Part shown: positions 56,125 through 63,987 of the stretch, one piece after another | Numbering within the stretch: position 1 is the first letter of the stretch | How the letters are laid out: the number at the start of each line of letters is the position of its first letter | Source: Winogradskyella arenosi | GTDB lineage: Bacteria > Bacteroidota > Bacteroidia > Flavobacteriales > Flavobacteriaceae | Reading direction: 5' to 3' | Length of the DNA: 64,000 nucleotides | Assembly: GCF_003337305.1 (NCBI RefSeq) | Contig: NZ_QPJO01000002.1 | Span: forward strand, 496,001 to 560,000 | Notes under the pieces: model-generated | What the model saw: the letters and a program-made list of their open reading frames with translations, nothing else | Told to the model about the DNA's origin: nothing | Databases searched by the model: none | Program-made: the position numbers and the translations under genes

Positions 56125-56919
56125 ATGAAAACACTTCCGTTTTATAAAACCACCATACCTCTAGAGAAGACGTTTTTTAAAGCCTTATCTGAAGAAATTA
56201 CTTTTGAAACTCTTGGCAAAGGTCGACTTGGGAACCATATTGTAAAGGAAACCACCAGAGGTGTGCCTTTAGTTAGAACCACGTCTAAATTCACTATTTC
56301 GCCGTATTATTTTTCTAAAAATCACCGTCATATTTTAGAGAAAATCAATCAAACCTTACGTTCAGAAGGGCAATCAGAACAAGAATTCAATTCTGGTTTA
56401 ATTGAGATTTACGATGAAAACTACACAAAAATGGGGTACCATTCTGATCAGAATTTAGATTTAGAACCGGACGCTTATATTGGTTTATGGTCGTGTTATA
56501 AAAATCCGGAAACGCTTACGGATGCATCGACTCGAATTCTTAGAATCAAAGATAAATCTACCGACGAAGAGTTTGATATCGCATTAACACAGCATTCTTT
56601 GGTGCTGTTTTCTGTGGAAGCCAATGCTAAATATTCGCATAAAATCATTTTAGAAAACCCAAATCGTGAAGCGCTAAAATTAGCCGATAATAAATGGCTT
56701 GGTATCACTTTTAGAACCTCTAAAACCTTGGTTGAATTCAGAAATAATAAGCCCTGTTTTGAAGATGGTTCTGTGATGGAACTGGCAAATGAAACGCAAG
56801 AAAAAGAATTTTATAAACAACGCGGAGAAGAAAATAGAAGTTTGAATTTTGCTTATCCGCCTTTAAAATATACACTTAGTAAAGCTGATTTAATATTGCC
56901 TTTAAGGACAGAACAGTAA
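56125..56919 (+). CDS. AlkB-like 2OG-Fe(II) dioxygenase 2
   Basis: 264 residues. Iron and cosubstrate ligands: MGYHSD (H106, D108), YSHKII (H172) and WLGITFRTSK (R197). The layout is that of an AlkB-fold dioxygenase; the N-terminal 90 residues (substrate lid) are not similar to the preceding enzyme. It follows dioxygenase 1 by 15 bp and precedes the endonuclease V-like gene by 24 bp. The substrate is unknown; a nucleic acid is inferred from the neighbours. Confidence 0.8.
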   Translation: MKTLPFYKTTIPLEKTFFKALSEEITFETLGKGRLGNHIVKETTRGVPLVRTTSKFTISPYYFSKNHRHILEKINQTLRSEGQSEQEFNSGLIEIYDENYTKMGYHSDQNLDLEPDAYIGLWSCYKNPETLTDASTRILRIKDKSTDEEFDIALTQHSLVLFSVEANAKYSHKIILENPNREALKLADNKWLGITFRTSKTLVEFRNNKPCFEDGSVMELANETQEKEFYKQRGEENRSLNFAYPPLKYTLSKADLILPLRTEQ

Positions 56920-56943
56920 TTAAAAAATAAAAGAACAAGAATT

Positions 56944-57453
56944 ATGATACTCGCTTTTGATACTTATTATTACGACGGAAAAGCCAAAACCATTGCGGTA
57001 AGCTTTAACGATTGGGAAGATGAAGCTCCAACGCAAATTTACTCCGATATTATTGAAGGTGTAGCACCGTACGAACCAGGTTCTTTTTATAAACGCGAAT
57101 TGCCGTGTATTTTAAGTTTACTAAAACAAGTGAATTTAGATGAGGTAGAATTAATTATTGTAGATGGTTATGTGATTCTAGAAGAAAAACACTTGGGTTT
57201 AGGAGGCTATTTGTACCAAGCTTTAGACCATAAAATTCCGGTTGTTGGTATTGCAAAATCTGAGTTTGTGTCTAAAACAGCTGTGTTTAAAGAAGTGTTT
57301 CGTGGCGAAAGTAAAAAACCATTATATGTCACGGCTATTGGTACGGACAGAGATGAGGTTTGTAACGCCATAGAACGTATGCACGGTAAATACCGAATGC
57401 CAACATTACTACAAATTGTAGATACAAAGACTAAAGAAAATACTAAGAATTAA
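56944..57453 (+). CDS. Endonuclease V-like protein
   Basis: 169 residues, shorter than the usual ~220. Motifs and likely metal ligands: FDTYY (D6), YEPGSFYKRELPCI (E52, as in the PYxPGxLxxRE motif) and IIVDGYVIL (D74), then LGLGGYLYQAL, VVGIAK, FRGESKKPLYVT and MHGKYRMPTLLQI. Endonuclease V cuts near deoxyinosine in DNA or at inosine in RNA. All three acidic residues are present, so it could be active. Placed directly after two AlkB-like genes, it suggests a base-damage or RNA-editing clean-up module. Confidence 0.85.
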   Translation: MILAFDTYYYDGKAKTIAVSFNDWEDEAPTQIYSDIIEGVAPYEPGSFYKRELPCILSLLKQVNLDEVELIIVDGYVILEEKHLGLGGYLYQALDHKIPVVGIAKSEFVSKTAVFKEVFRGESKKPLYVTAIGTDRDEVCNAIERMHGKYRMPTLLQIVDTKTKENTKN

Positions 57454-57473
57454 TACTTTTAAAAATTACAACT

Positions 57474-57905
57474 ATGAATGAAAATTTAATTATAACCTCG
57501 GTAGATGAACTAAAACCAATGTTTAGAAAAAATTACAGGGAGTTTATTGCAGAAAAACCAAGGACTGTAATTTTTGAGGAAGAAGAATTTACCTTATACA
57601 ATTTTGAAAAGATGATGGAGCGTACCAACATAGATGGAATGGAAGTTAGCCGTATTTACGCATTACATCCGTATGTTAAAACGTTAAGTGAATTTATGAA
57701 CCCGACATTTAAAGATTTAGATGGGTACAGATGGAGTTTAGAAAAATTAGCTTTAGGTAAAGCTATTGGTGCTAATTCTGAAGGTGATTTATTGTTTTTT
57801 GGTTGCTATGATAATACTAAAGTACATATATTTCGTCACGATGATGGCAGTATAAAGAGAACTAAATTAACCTTGTTTGAAATTATAAAACAGTTTTCTG
57901 AGTAA
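57474..57905 (+). CDS. Unknown protein, possibly SMI1-like
   Basis: 143 residues, cytoplasmic. It contains VIFEEEEFTLYNFEKMMERT, YALHPYVKTLSEFMNP and SEGDLLFFGCYDNTKVHIFRHDDGS, the last resembling the gdllfF.x..D.x.vf.hDg strands of SMI1/KNR4-like domains. It is the last gene of the plus-strand string, 20 bp after the endonuclease V-like gene and closed by a bidirectional terminator. Confidence 0.6.
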   Translation: MNENLIITSVDELKPMFRKNYREFIAEKPRTVIFEEEEFTLYNFEKMMERTNIDGMEVSRIYALHPYVKTLSEFMNPTFKDLDGYRWSLEKLALGKAIGANSEGDLLFFGCYDNTKVHIFRHDDGSIKRTKLTLFEIIKQFSE

Positions 57906-57930
57906 ATTTTAGGTACGCATCGTAAATAAT

Positions 57931-57968
57931 AAAAAAGCCCAATTATAAATTTTATAATTGGGCTTTTT
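57931..57968. terminator. Bidirectional terminator
   Basis: Long perfect stem AAAAAGCCCAATTATAAA (57932-57949) / TTTATAATTGGGCTTTTT (57951-57968). It separates convergent genes and works on both strands. Confidence 0.92.
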
Positions 57969-57987
57969 AGTTTTTTTAAGACAGAAA

Positions 57988-58758
57988 TTATTCGGTATAT
58001 CTTAAAAATAAATGGTTTTTATTTTTTAGGATGTCTGCTAATTTTTCAAATTCTGATTCGGTGGTGTTGTATAATTTTGCCAAGTCGGCTAACAATGCTT
58101 TTAATTCATTGTCTTTTAAAGGCTCATTTCTAATAAATCCTAAAAAGGAAGCTCCTATACCAAAAAGTTCAAGATTATAGGTGTCAAATAAGTATTTCGA
58201 AAGCGCATAATTTTCAAAAGGACTAAAGTCGGCATCAAAATATCCATTAGGAAATCCCGTAAGTCCTTCGTATGATTGTTCTACTGGAAGAATTTTCAAA
58301 ATAACTTGTGGGTCTAAAAAGGCTAATGGAGATTCGTTGATGTTTTCTAAATCGATAACATCGTCTTCAGCATTGTCTATGCCTTTTTCACAAACCGTTT
58401 TAAAATCAATCCCTTTTGTTTGTTTTAAAAAGTTTTCTCGGATAATGAAATATTCCGATGGTGTAGAAAGATGCCCCAAATGTTCGTTATCTTCATCATA
58501 ACACGCTTCATCAAGTCCAGTTAAATCATAACCTTCTGTATCTAGCAGAGAATTGTAATCACAAGCGTGACCACTGGTATATTCAGCTTGACCTAAATCA
58601 TCAAGCGTTAAAATTATAGTCTTGTCAGGATGATTTTGTTTATAGGTTTGATAAACGTCCATAAGTTTCTCATACGACTTTATATTTTCGATTAAAAAAC
58701 TCTCAAATAATCTTTCTTGGTAAGGCTCCCGAGTTTTAATTAATTTTTCTATGTTCAT
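57988..58758 (-). CDS. Unknown acidic protein
   Basis: 256 residues, cytoplasmic, not recognised by name. Helical N-terminus (YQERLFESFLIENIKSYEKLMDVYQTYKQNHPD), then HLSTPSEYFIIRENFLKQ, LTGFPNGYFDADFSPFENYALSKYLFDTYNLELFGIGASFLGFIR, which looks like a conserved block. It follows the LRR gene by 33 bp on the same strand, so it is part of that unit. Confidence 0.62.
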   Translation of the reverse strand: MNIEKLIKTREPYQERLFESFLIENIKSYEKLMDVYQTYKQNHPDKTIILTLDDLGQAEYTSGHACDYNSLLDTEGYDLTGLDEACYDEDNEHLGHLSTPSEYFIIRENFLKQTKGIDFKTVCEKGIDNAEDDVIDLENINESPLAFLDPQVILKILPVEQSYEGLTGFPNGYFDADFSPFENYALSKYLFDTYNLELFGIGASFLGFIRNEPLKDNELKALLADLAKLYNTTESEFEKLADILKNKNHLFLRYTE

Positions 58759-58791
58759 AGTTTTGTTTTAAATATTAGATGATCTCAAAAG

Positions 58792-61167
58792 TTAGGCATT
58801 GGCCGCTTTACTAAACTCTTTTTTCAATTTGGTATAACCTGGCGTTATTAAGTTGTTGTATTTTTTTGGATTCATATTATAGCCATCAAAACCAGAGATA
58901 TAATATTTAAGTTCTTTCAGTTTTAGTTTCTGAAAATATTCTGGTACGGCATTTTCAAACTTACAACCATCAATATCTAAGCGTTCTAAATGGGGTAAAT
59001 CGGCTATCCAAGTAGGTAAATCTACAAAGTCATTTCCGCCTAAGGATAAGGTTTTTAAAGTTTTAATTTGCTGAATGTATTCTGGTAAAACCTCGTATTT
59101 GTGACCTATTAAAAATTCGGTAAGCTTTAGTTCCGTAATACTTTCAGGAATGCTATTTACATCATCACCAATGCCCAACAGCTTTAGTTTTTGTAAAGCT
59201 TTAAACTGATTTAATTTCGCATACCCTTGCATTCCAAATTGGTAACTTAAGGCAATATATAACGATTCTAAAGCCGGAGCTTCTAAGGTTTTCAGTGTTT
59301 CAAAAGAGGTATAACTTAAATTTAGATTTTTTAAATAAGGCAATGTAACCTTCGGAAATGTAGATGTACCGTCATAATGTGCCATATCTAAAGCTTCTAA
59401 ATTTGGCATATTTATGAGAATGTCTTCTAGATTTTCAGCTTTGTAAAAATCTAACTTTAAATACTTTAATTGAGGCGCAGGTTTAGACGTTAAAGGCACA
59501 AGACTAGCTTCATTATTATCTAAATGTAAATGCTCTAAGTTTATACAATAAAGAAGTATATCTTTAAAATGACCGGTATTTGTATAAGCTTTTAGTGTGG
59601 TTAATAGTTTTGGTTTTGGTAAGTATTGCGTTAAATCTTCTTGCGTATTTTCGCATTCATTAATACCCGAAAAATGAAGTGTTTTCGCAATTAGGTTGCT
59701 AAATAACATTTTTGGATTTTCAATCGCTAAATTCCCAAAATAAGCCTGTTCTGTTTCTAATAATTTTTCTGAAGCAACATATTCTTGTATGTCGAATACG
59801 TGCAATTCTTTAATTTTTGAAGGTAAATTAGCAGCATTCAATACCAATTCACGACAGCTATTGAAACTTACATAGTCTAAATGTTTCAGGTCTTTTAAAC
59901 CTTCAGGAATGTTTTCTATACTGGCGCCGTACAATTTTAAATAATTGAGTTGCTTACATTTTTCAATATCTTGAAACAAGGTCTCCATTCGGCTTCCTTG
60001 ATGAATATCGATAGCTTTAAGTGTGTTTAATTGCCCAAAGCCGAGCATTACAGCGGAAAAATCTGTGATGTATTGAATTATTATTTTTTCTAGATGCGTA
60101 AAACGTTCTGGATGCGATAATATGTAGTTTAAGATTTTTACATCTCTAACTAATAATTCTGTATTTAAAATTGGCGTATTTCCCGGTACAATTTCTAAAC
60201 CATCATCTAAAGTGATGTATTCGCAGCTCTTGGTAAATATTTGATGGTCTGCGATGGTTTTAATTAAAGGGATGGCTTTAAACTTAAGAACAAAAAGCTT
60301 ATCTAATTGATTGAATCCGTTAGGGATTTCAATAAGATTAGGACATTTAAATAAGTTGAATTTTTCAAGATTTACTAATGTGGAAATACTAGCAGGAAGT
60401 TTTGTTAAGTGCTCTAGTCTTATAAAATCTAATTCTTTTAAACTCGAAGGAAGTTTTAGTTGAGAACTATCTTTTAAATTGACGGCGTAGAAACCTAATT
60501 CTTCTAATTTGGTGAGTTTTTCTAGCTGAAGCGACGCTTGAAAATCCGTTTCTATGTCACTTAATTCTAGTTCTTTTATATTTTTTAAAGACCAAAACGA
60601 TTCTGGAAATGAAGCCAATTGTGGTAACTCCAAACTAAGCTTTTCTAAACGGTTTAAATTTCCAATATGGCTGGGTAAATACTGGTAGTTGCCTTCAATT
60701 TCTAAAGCTGTTAAAGAGGTAATATCACAAATTTCTTTTGGTAAACCGTTGGAAAACACATCTTCTATTGTTAGATGGGTAATACCGTTTAAACGTGAAA
60801 TAAGATCAGGTTGCTTTTCTAATGTTTCTGCAATCGCTTCTTGTCTTATAGAAATTGATGAAAATTGAAAAACGTTGTATATTTTACCAATGGGAAACAA
60901 AGGATCTTTAAGTCCGTATTTAAGCAAAGCCTCTAAAATCTTTCCTGAACTTTCACCGTCTTCAGGCAGCTTATTACGGGTGTTAAAAGCACTAAGAAGT
61001 TCTGCGGTACCGTGTGTTTCTAAGATTTTAAAAACTTCATCAACCATAAGTTCATCTCTAGACATTTTACCAACAGCAAAAAGCTCATAGAGATAAGCTT
61101 TTGGGTAATTGGGTTGCGTTTTTAATTGCTTGTAATATCTAGTAAGGTTGGAAGGGTCTAAGATCAT
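58792..61167 (-). CDS. Leucine-rich-repeat protein
   Basis: 791 residues without signal peptide. After a helical N-terminus (about 1-120) come roughly 25 LRRs of about 23 residues (LTALEIEGNYQYLPSHIGNLNRLEKLSLELPQLASFPESFWSLKNIKELELSD and so on to LKTLSLGGNDFVDLPTWIADLPHLERLDIDG). The LPxxIxxLxxLxxLxL pattern is that of ROCO/Ras-group LRRs. It is probably a cytoplasmic binding scaffold or receptor. It is 68 bp after the small gene at 61236-61610 and shares its regulated promoter. Confidence 0.88.
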   Translation of the reverse strand: MILDPSNLTRYYKQLKTQPNYPKAYLYELFAVGKMSRDELMVDEVFKILETHGTAELLSAFNTRNKLPEDGESSGKILEALLKYGLKDPLFPIGKIYNVFQFSSISIRQEAIAETLEKQPDLISRLNGITHLTIEDVFSNGLPKEICDITSLTALEIEGNYQYLPSHIGNLNRLEKLSLELPQLASFPESFWSLKNIKELELSDIETDFQASLQLEKLTKLEELGFYAVNLKDSSQLKLPSSLKELDFIRLEHLTKLPASISTLVNLEKFNLFKCPNLIEIPNGFNQLDKLFVLKFKAIPLIKTIADHQIFTKSCEYITLDDGLEIVPGNTPILNTELLVRDVKILNYILSHPERFTHLEKIIIQYITDFSAVMLGFGQLNTLKAIDIHQGSRMETLFQDIEKCKQLNYLKLYGASIENIPEGLKDLKHLDYVSFNSCRELVLNAANLPSKIKELHVFDIQEYVASEKLLETEQAYFGNLAIENPKMLFSNLIAKTLHFSGINECENTQEDLTQYLPKPKLLTTLKAYTNTGHFKDILLYCINLEHLHLDNNEASLVPLTSKPAPQLKYLKLDFYKAENLEDILINMPNLEALDMAHYDGTSTFPKVTLPYLKNLNLSYTSFETLKTLEAPALESLYIALSYQFGMQGYAKLNQFKALQKLKLLGIGDDVNSIPESITELKLTEFLIGHKYEVLPEYIQQIKTLKTLSLGGNDFVDLPTWIADLPHLERLDIDGCKFENAVPEYFQKLKLKELKYYISGFDGYNMNPKKYNNLITPGYTKLKKEFSKAANA

Positions 61168-61235
61168 GGTGTAAATTTATAATGTAAAACGTTGAATTTT
61201 AGGTAAACAGTAATTAAAAGGAATTTTAAGAAATA

Positions 61236-61610
61236 TTAAGCCGACATACGGTTAATGGCTTCCATACGTTTTAAAATAATGGGCACAAACAAAGCGAATT
61301 TGGCATTAAATTCTTCTTGGGTTTTTGCAGTGTTTAAATTTTCACCCATAGTTGCCCAAGTAGCAAACAAAGCATCTTCCTTACTAGCCTCATCAGTATC
61401 AATATTTAAGGCTTTAATTAATTGGAAGTTTTCATCTTCACTATAAAAACCGGAGGTTCTTACAATTTCAAAAATCAGTTCAAAAATGCTACGCGTATCT
61501 AAAAGCTCACTGATTTTTATTTCGGTTTCCTTTTGGGTACTAATAGACTCAAAAATGTCTACCATTAAGTTTTGTACTCTGCCGTTAATACTGAAGTCTA
61601 AATATTTCAT
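61236..61610 (-). CDS. Unknown helical protein, first gene of the LRR unit
   Basis: 124 residues, helical, not recognised (MDIFESISTQKETEIKISELLDTRSIFELIFEIV-type segment, then FATWATMGENLNTAKTQEEFNAKFALFVPIILKRMEAI). It is the first gene behind regulon promoter 9. The LRR and acidic proteins follow on the same strand. Confidence 0.62.
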   Translation of the reverse strand: MKYLDFSINGRVQNLMVDIFESISTQKETEIKISELLDTRSIFELIFEIVRTSGFYSEDENFQLIKALNIDTDEASKEDALFATWATMGENLNTAKTQEEFNAKFALFVPIILKRMEAINRMSA

Positions 61611-61690
61611 TTTTAATCATTTTAATTTTTACTGTAATGCTTATTAAAGGGTTATAGATACCCCTCTCATTTTGTATTTTAAATAGAGTT

Positions 61691-61737
61691 TAAAATTATA
61701 AAAGCACCTTGTTATTTTTATCACGGTATTCAGCCAT
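61691..61737 (-). promoter_or_regulatory. Regulon promoter 9
   Basis: Element at 61720-61737, read on the minus strand as ATGGCTGAATACCGTGAT (right half-site GTGAT intact), 21 bp, TAATTTTA (61698-61691). The element sequence is identical to that of promoter 10. Confidence 0.7.
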
Positions 61738-61790
61738 TTAAGAATATAATTATTACGATTCACCTCATGAATGTTTTAATTTTAAGAAAT

Positions 61791-61826
61791 AAAAAAAGGT
61801 ATTTACAACTATGTAAATACCTTTTA
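61791..61826. terminator. Terminator of the 61870-62484 gene
   Basis: Stem AAAAGGTATTTAC (61794-61806) / GTAAATACCTTTT (61813-61825), with T-rich sequence on the minus-strand 3' side. It isolates this gene from the LRR unit. Confidence 0.85.
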
Positions 61827-61869
61827 GAGAAGTGTAATTGCTATTAAAAGCAGCTTTTACTTTATCTAT

Positions 61870-62484
61870 TTATAATGGAATATGCCCAACAATAGCACCT
61901 TCTTTTACAACGAAAAGCGCATTGATAATGGGAGCATTTCCAAAACTATCGTCATTCCAAGTATGGTTGTGTAAGTAAACAAATTTGTTCACCGTATCTT
62001 CATCGGCGATTTTAGAGATCACCATCATACAGGTACGTCTAGGAATAGAAACTAATAATTCTTCGGCCTCTAACATAGCGTGCGCTTTTAACATATGCGA
62101 TTTAGAAAGAATACGCTCACTAGAAAAATCATTTCCGCTAGAGGCAAGAGCTTTGTTGTTAAGTGCTTTAACAAATTCGAAATCGGTATTATAAGCTTCT
62201 AAATTGGTAAAAGCCTCTTGGGTAATTTGTTTAGCATCCATAGTCTCTAAATGCTGTTGCGTTAAAAATACAAAGTTGTCTGGTGTATCCATACCGTACC
62301 CAATCACAACTTCAGCGCCATTTTCAGACGGAATTAAAGTTGAACTCAATGCTCCTGCTTTTAATCCAACCCAGTCGCCAGGTTTTAAAATAGGATAGAT
62401 TTTTTGATCGCTATTTTCAGTTTGCTCTACTATTTTAGCTATTTCTTCTGGTGTTTTTTCTGGTCCGTAAATGGTATTACTCAT
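61870..62484 (-). CDS. Unknown cytoplasmic protein
   Basis: 204 residues. KPGDWVGLKAGALSSTLIPS, then ERILSKSHMLKAHAMLEAEELLVSIPRRTCMMVISKIADEDT, and a terminal HNHTWNDDSFGNAPIINALFVVKEG. The latter half vaguely resembles DUF1444-type proteins (helix, hydrophobic strand, Asp-rich loop), but I do not assign it. It is a single gene with its own consensus regulon promoter (TAATTTTG) and terminator. Confidence 0.6.
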   Translation of the reverse strand: MSNTIYGPEKTPEEIAKIVEQTENSDQKIYPILKPGDWVGLKAGALSSTLIPSENGAEVVIGYGMDTPDNFVFLTQQHLETMDAKQITQEAFTNLEAYNTDFEFVKALNNKALASSGNDFSSERILSKSHMLKAHAMLEAEELLVSIPRRTCMMVISKIADEDTVNKFVYLHNHTWNDDSFGNAPIINALFVVKEGAIVGHIPL

Positions 62485-62506
62485 AATTATTTTTTTTTGT
62501 CTTGGA

Positions 62507-62553
62507 CAAAATTAGCGCAATAGTGGTTTTTTTTTATCACGGTATTCAGCCAT
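62507..62553 (-). promoter_or_regulatory. Regulon promoter 10
   Basis: Element at 62536-62553, minus strand ATGGCTGAATACCGTGAT, 21 bp, consensus -7 TAATTTTG (62514-62507), 22 bp before the start codon. Confidence 0.76.
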
Positions 62554-62677
62554 TTATAGATGTAATCCTTCGTTTAAATAGATTAAGTGTAAGGTTTTTC
62601 CTAAGATTAAAGCGGTGTCTATGGGTATGAAGCTCTTGATGAACTACGATAAGATTGGTTTTTGAGGTTGAATTTAT

Positions 62678-63379
62678 TTACGGACAGTCTAATGACACTA
62701 CTGAAAATTGACCCTCTTGATTTTCAATAATGGCGTTACTACGTGTGATGCCTATACCTTTAAATAGGTATTGGTTGTCTTTTTTTTCTATAAACTCAGG
62801 CATGAGCATGAAATTTCCTTTTGAAGAGCTATTAATTTTTGGGTTATGCACTGGCAATTGGTGATAGACTTCATGTAATGCCATATGTTTATATAAATAA
62901 ATATTTTCAAAGCCATCATTAAAATCCGTGTAGGTATGAACGACATGCTCATAGGTGCTTATGATGTCTTCAACTTCGTAGGGCTTGTTGTTATAATGTT
63001 CAATTCTTGTTTCTGTTGTTTTATGCTCTAGTGCTCCTTTAAGATCAGGAATAAGGACGCCGTCGTATACCTGTTCTAATTGAGGTCTAAAAGTAGTCAA
63101 GTCTGAACTATGAATAAATCCAGAACAGCCTTGATGTTTTATTTTAATAAAATGTCCATGAAGTTGAAACTCTTAACCAATGTGTATGGATTGTTTGGTT
63201 TCAAGAATGTGCTCTGCAACAATTTTCTCTCCAACTGAAATGCGCTTTATCAATTTTGAATCTAACGTAGGTTTTTCATAAAGTTGAGCTCCAAAAACAT
63301 TGATGACAAAGAACGTGTTTTTGTCACTTTTTTCTTTTGAGGAATTACCCGTTGTAGTTTCAAGACCTGTGCTTTTCAT
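62678..63379 (-). pseudogene. SH3b-domain protein interrupted by an in-frame TAA stop
   Basis: Residues 1-68 read into an SH3b domain (VINVFGAQLYEKPTLDSKLI, KRISVGEKIVAEH), then a TAA at 63173-63175 stops the frame in the middle of the domain. The same frame continues without another stop for 24 codons with the rest of the SH3b fold (HGHFIKIKHQGCSGFIHSSDL), and then 140 more codons to the stop at 62678. No frameshift is needed; one base change would restore about 233 codons. It is therefore a recent nonsense pseudogene, a recoded stop or a sequencing error. It follows the GNAT gene by 4 bp. Confidence 0.82.
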
Positions 63380-63383
63380 TGGT

Positions 63384-63899
63384 TTAATATTCTAAATACA
63401 TAATATGATTGGGATTGCTATGCGTCTCAGATATTTTAAAATCAAAAGCGCCTACAATTTTAAAGTCCATGTTCTGATAAAATTTGACCGCCTTTTGGTT
63501 TTCTGTCCAGACCGCAAGCCAGATTCCGTTTTGATCATGTTTTTTGGATAACTCAATAGTAAATTGAAACAATTTAACACCGAAGTGTTTGCCGTGAAAG
63601 GCTTCCAGAAGATAGAGGCGGTCTAATTTCGTGATGTTTAAATCCGCTATATTTTTGTTGCTCGTATCTAATTCAATTTTTGAAAATCCCGCAATAACAC
63701 CATCACAATAGATCAGATGATAACGGACTTTCTCGTTGTTAAATTCTTTTAGTATAGCTTCATTATTATACGTTCTAGAAATATAACTCTCTATGTCGGC
63801 TTTAGAAGCACTATGTCCGTGAGACTCCCTAAACGCTTGTGTTCCGATGTCTACAATGAGATCAGAATGGGTGGCGTTTGCTTTTATAATTTCAACCAT
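63384..63899 (-). CDS. GNAT family N-acetyltransferase
   Basis: 171 residues. GNAT fold: IKANATHSDLIVDIG start, YHLIYCDGVIAGFSKIELD (strands 2-4), the acetyl-CoA loop region LYLLEAFHGKHFGVKLFQF, and NGIWLAVWTENQKAVKFYQNMDFKIVGAFDFKI (C-terminal motif B). The acyl-CoA loop is a little unusual (FHGKHFG for the Q/RxxGxG type). It could acetylate a small molecule or protein. It is in one unit with the broken SH3b gene. Confidence 0.87.
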   Translation of the reverse strand: MVEIIKANATHSDLIVDIGTQAFRESHGHSASKADIESYISRTYNNEAILKEFNNEKVRYHLIYCDGVIAGFSKIELDTSNKNIADLNITKLDRLYLLEAFHGKHFGVKLFQFTIELSKKHDQNGIWLAVWTENQKAVKFYQNMDFKIVGAFDFKISETHSNPNHIMYLEY

Positions 63900-63954
63900 T
63901 ATGTTTTACTTCGCTTTGTTGAAGTTTTTTTTGTTCGTCAATTTCAGATATAAA

Positions 63955-63987
63955 GAAAGGTATTCTATTGGATAAGAATACCTTTTT
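63955..63987. terminator. Probable terminator near the right edge
   Basis: Stem AAAGGTATTC (63956-63965) / GAATACCTTT (63976-63985) followed by more T on the plus strand. It may end a gene lying beyond the window. Confidence 0.65.

Noticed and set aside
62678..63100. Separate gene starting at a TTG at 63100
   Set aside because: The frame continues upstream without a stop to 63172 and completes an SH3b domain with the segment before the TAA; it is the 3' part of one broken gene.
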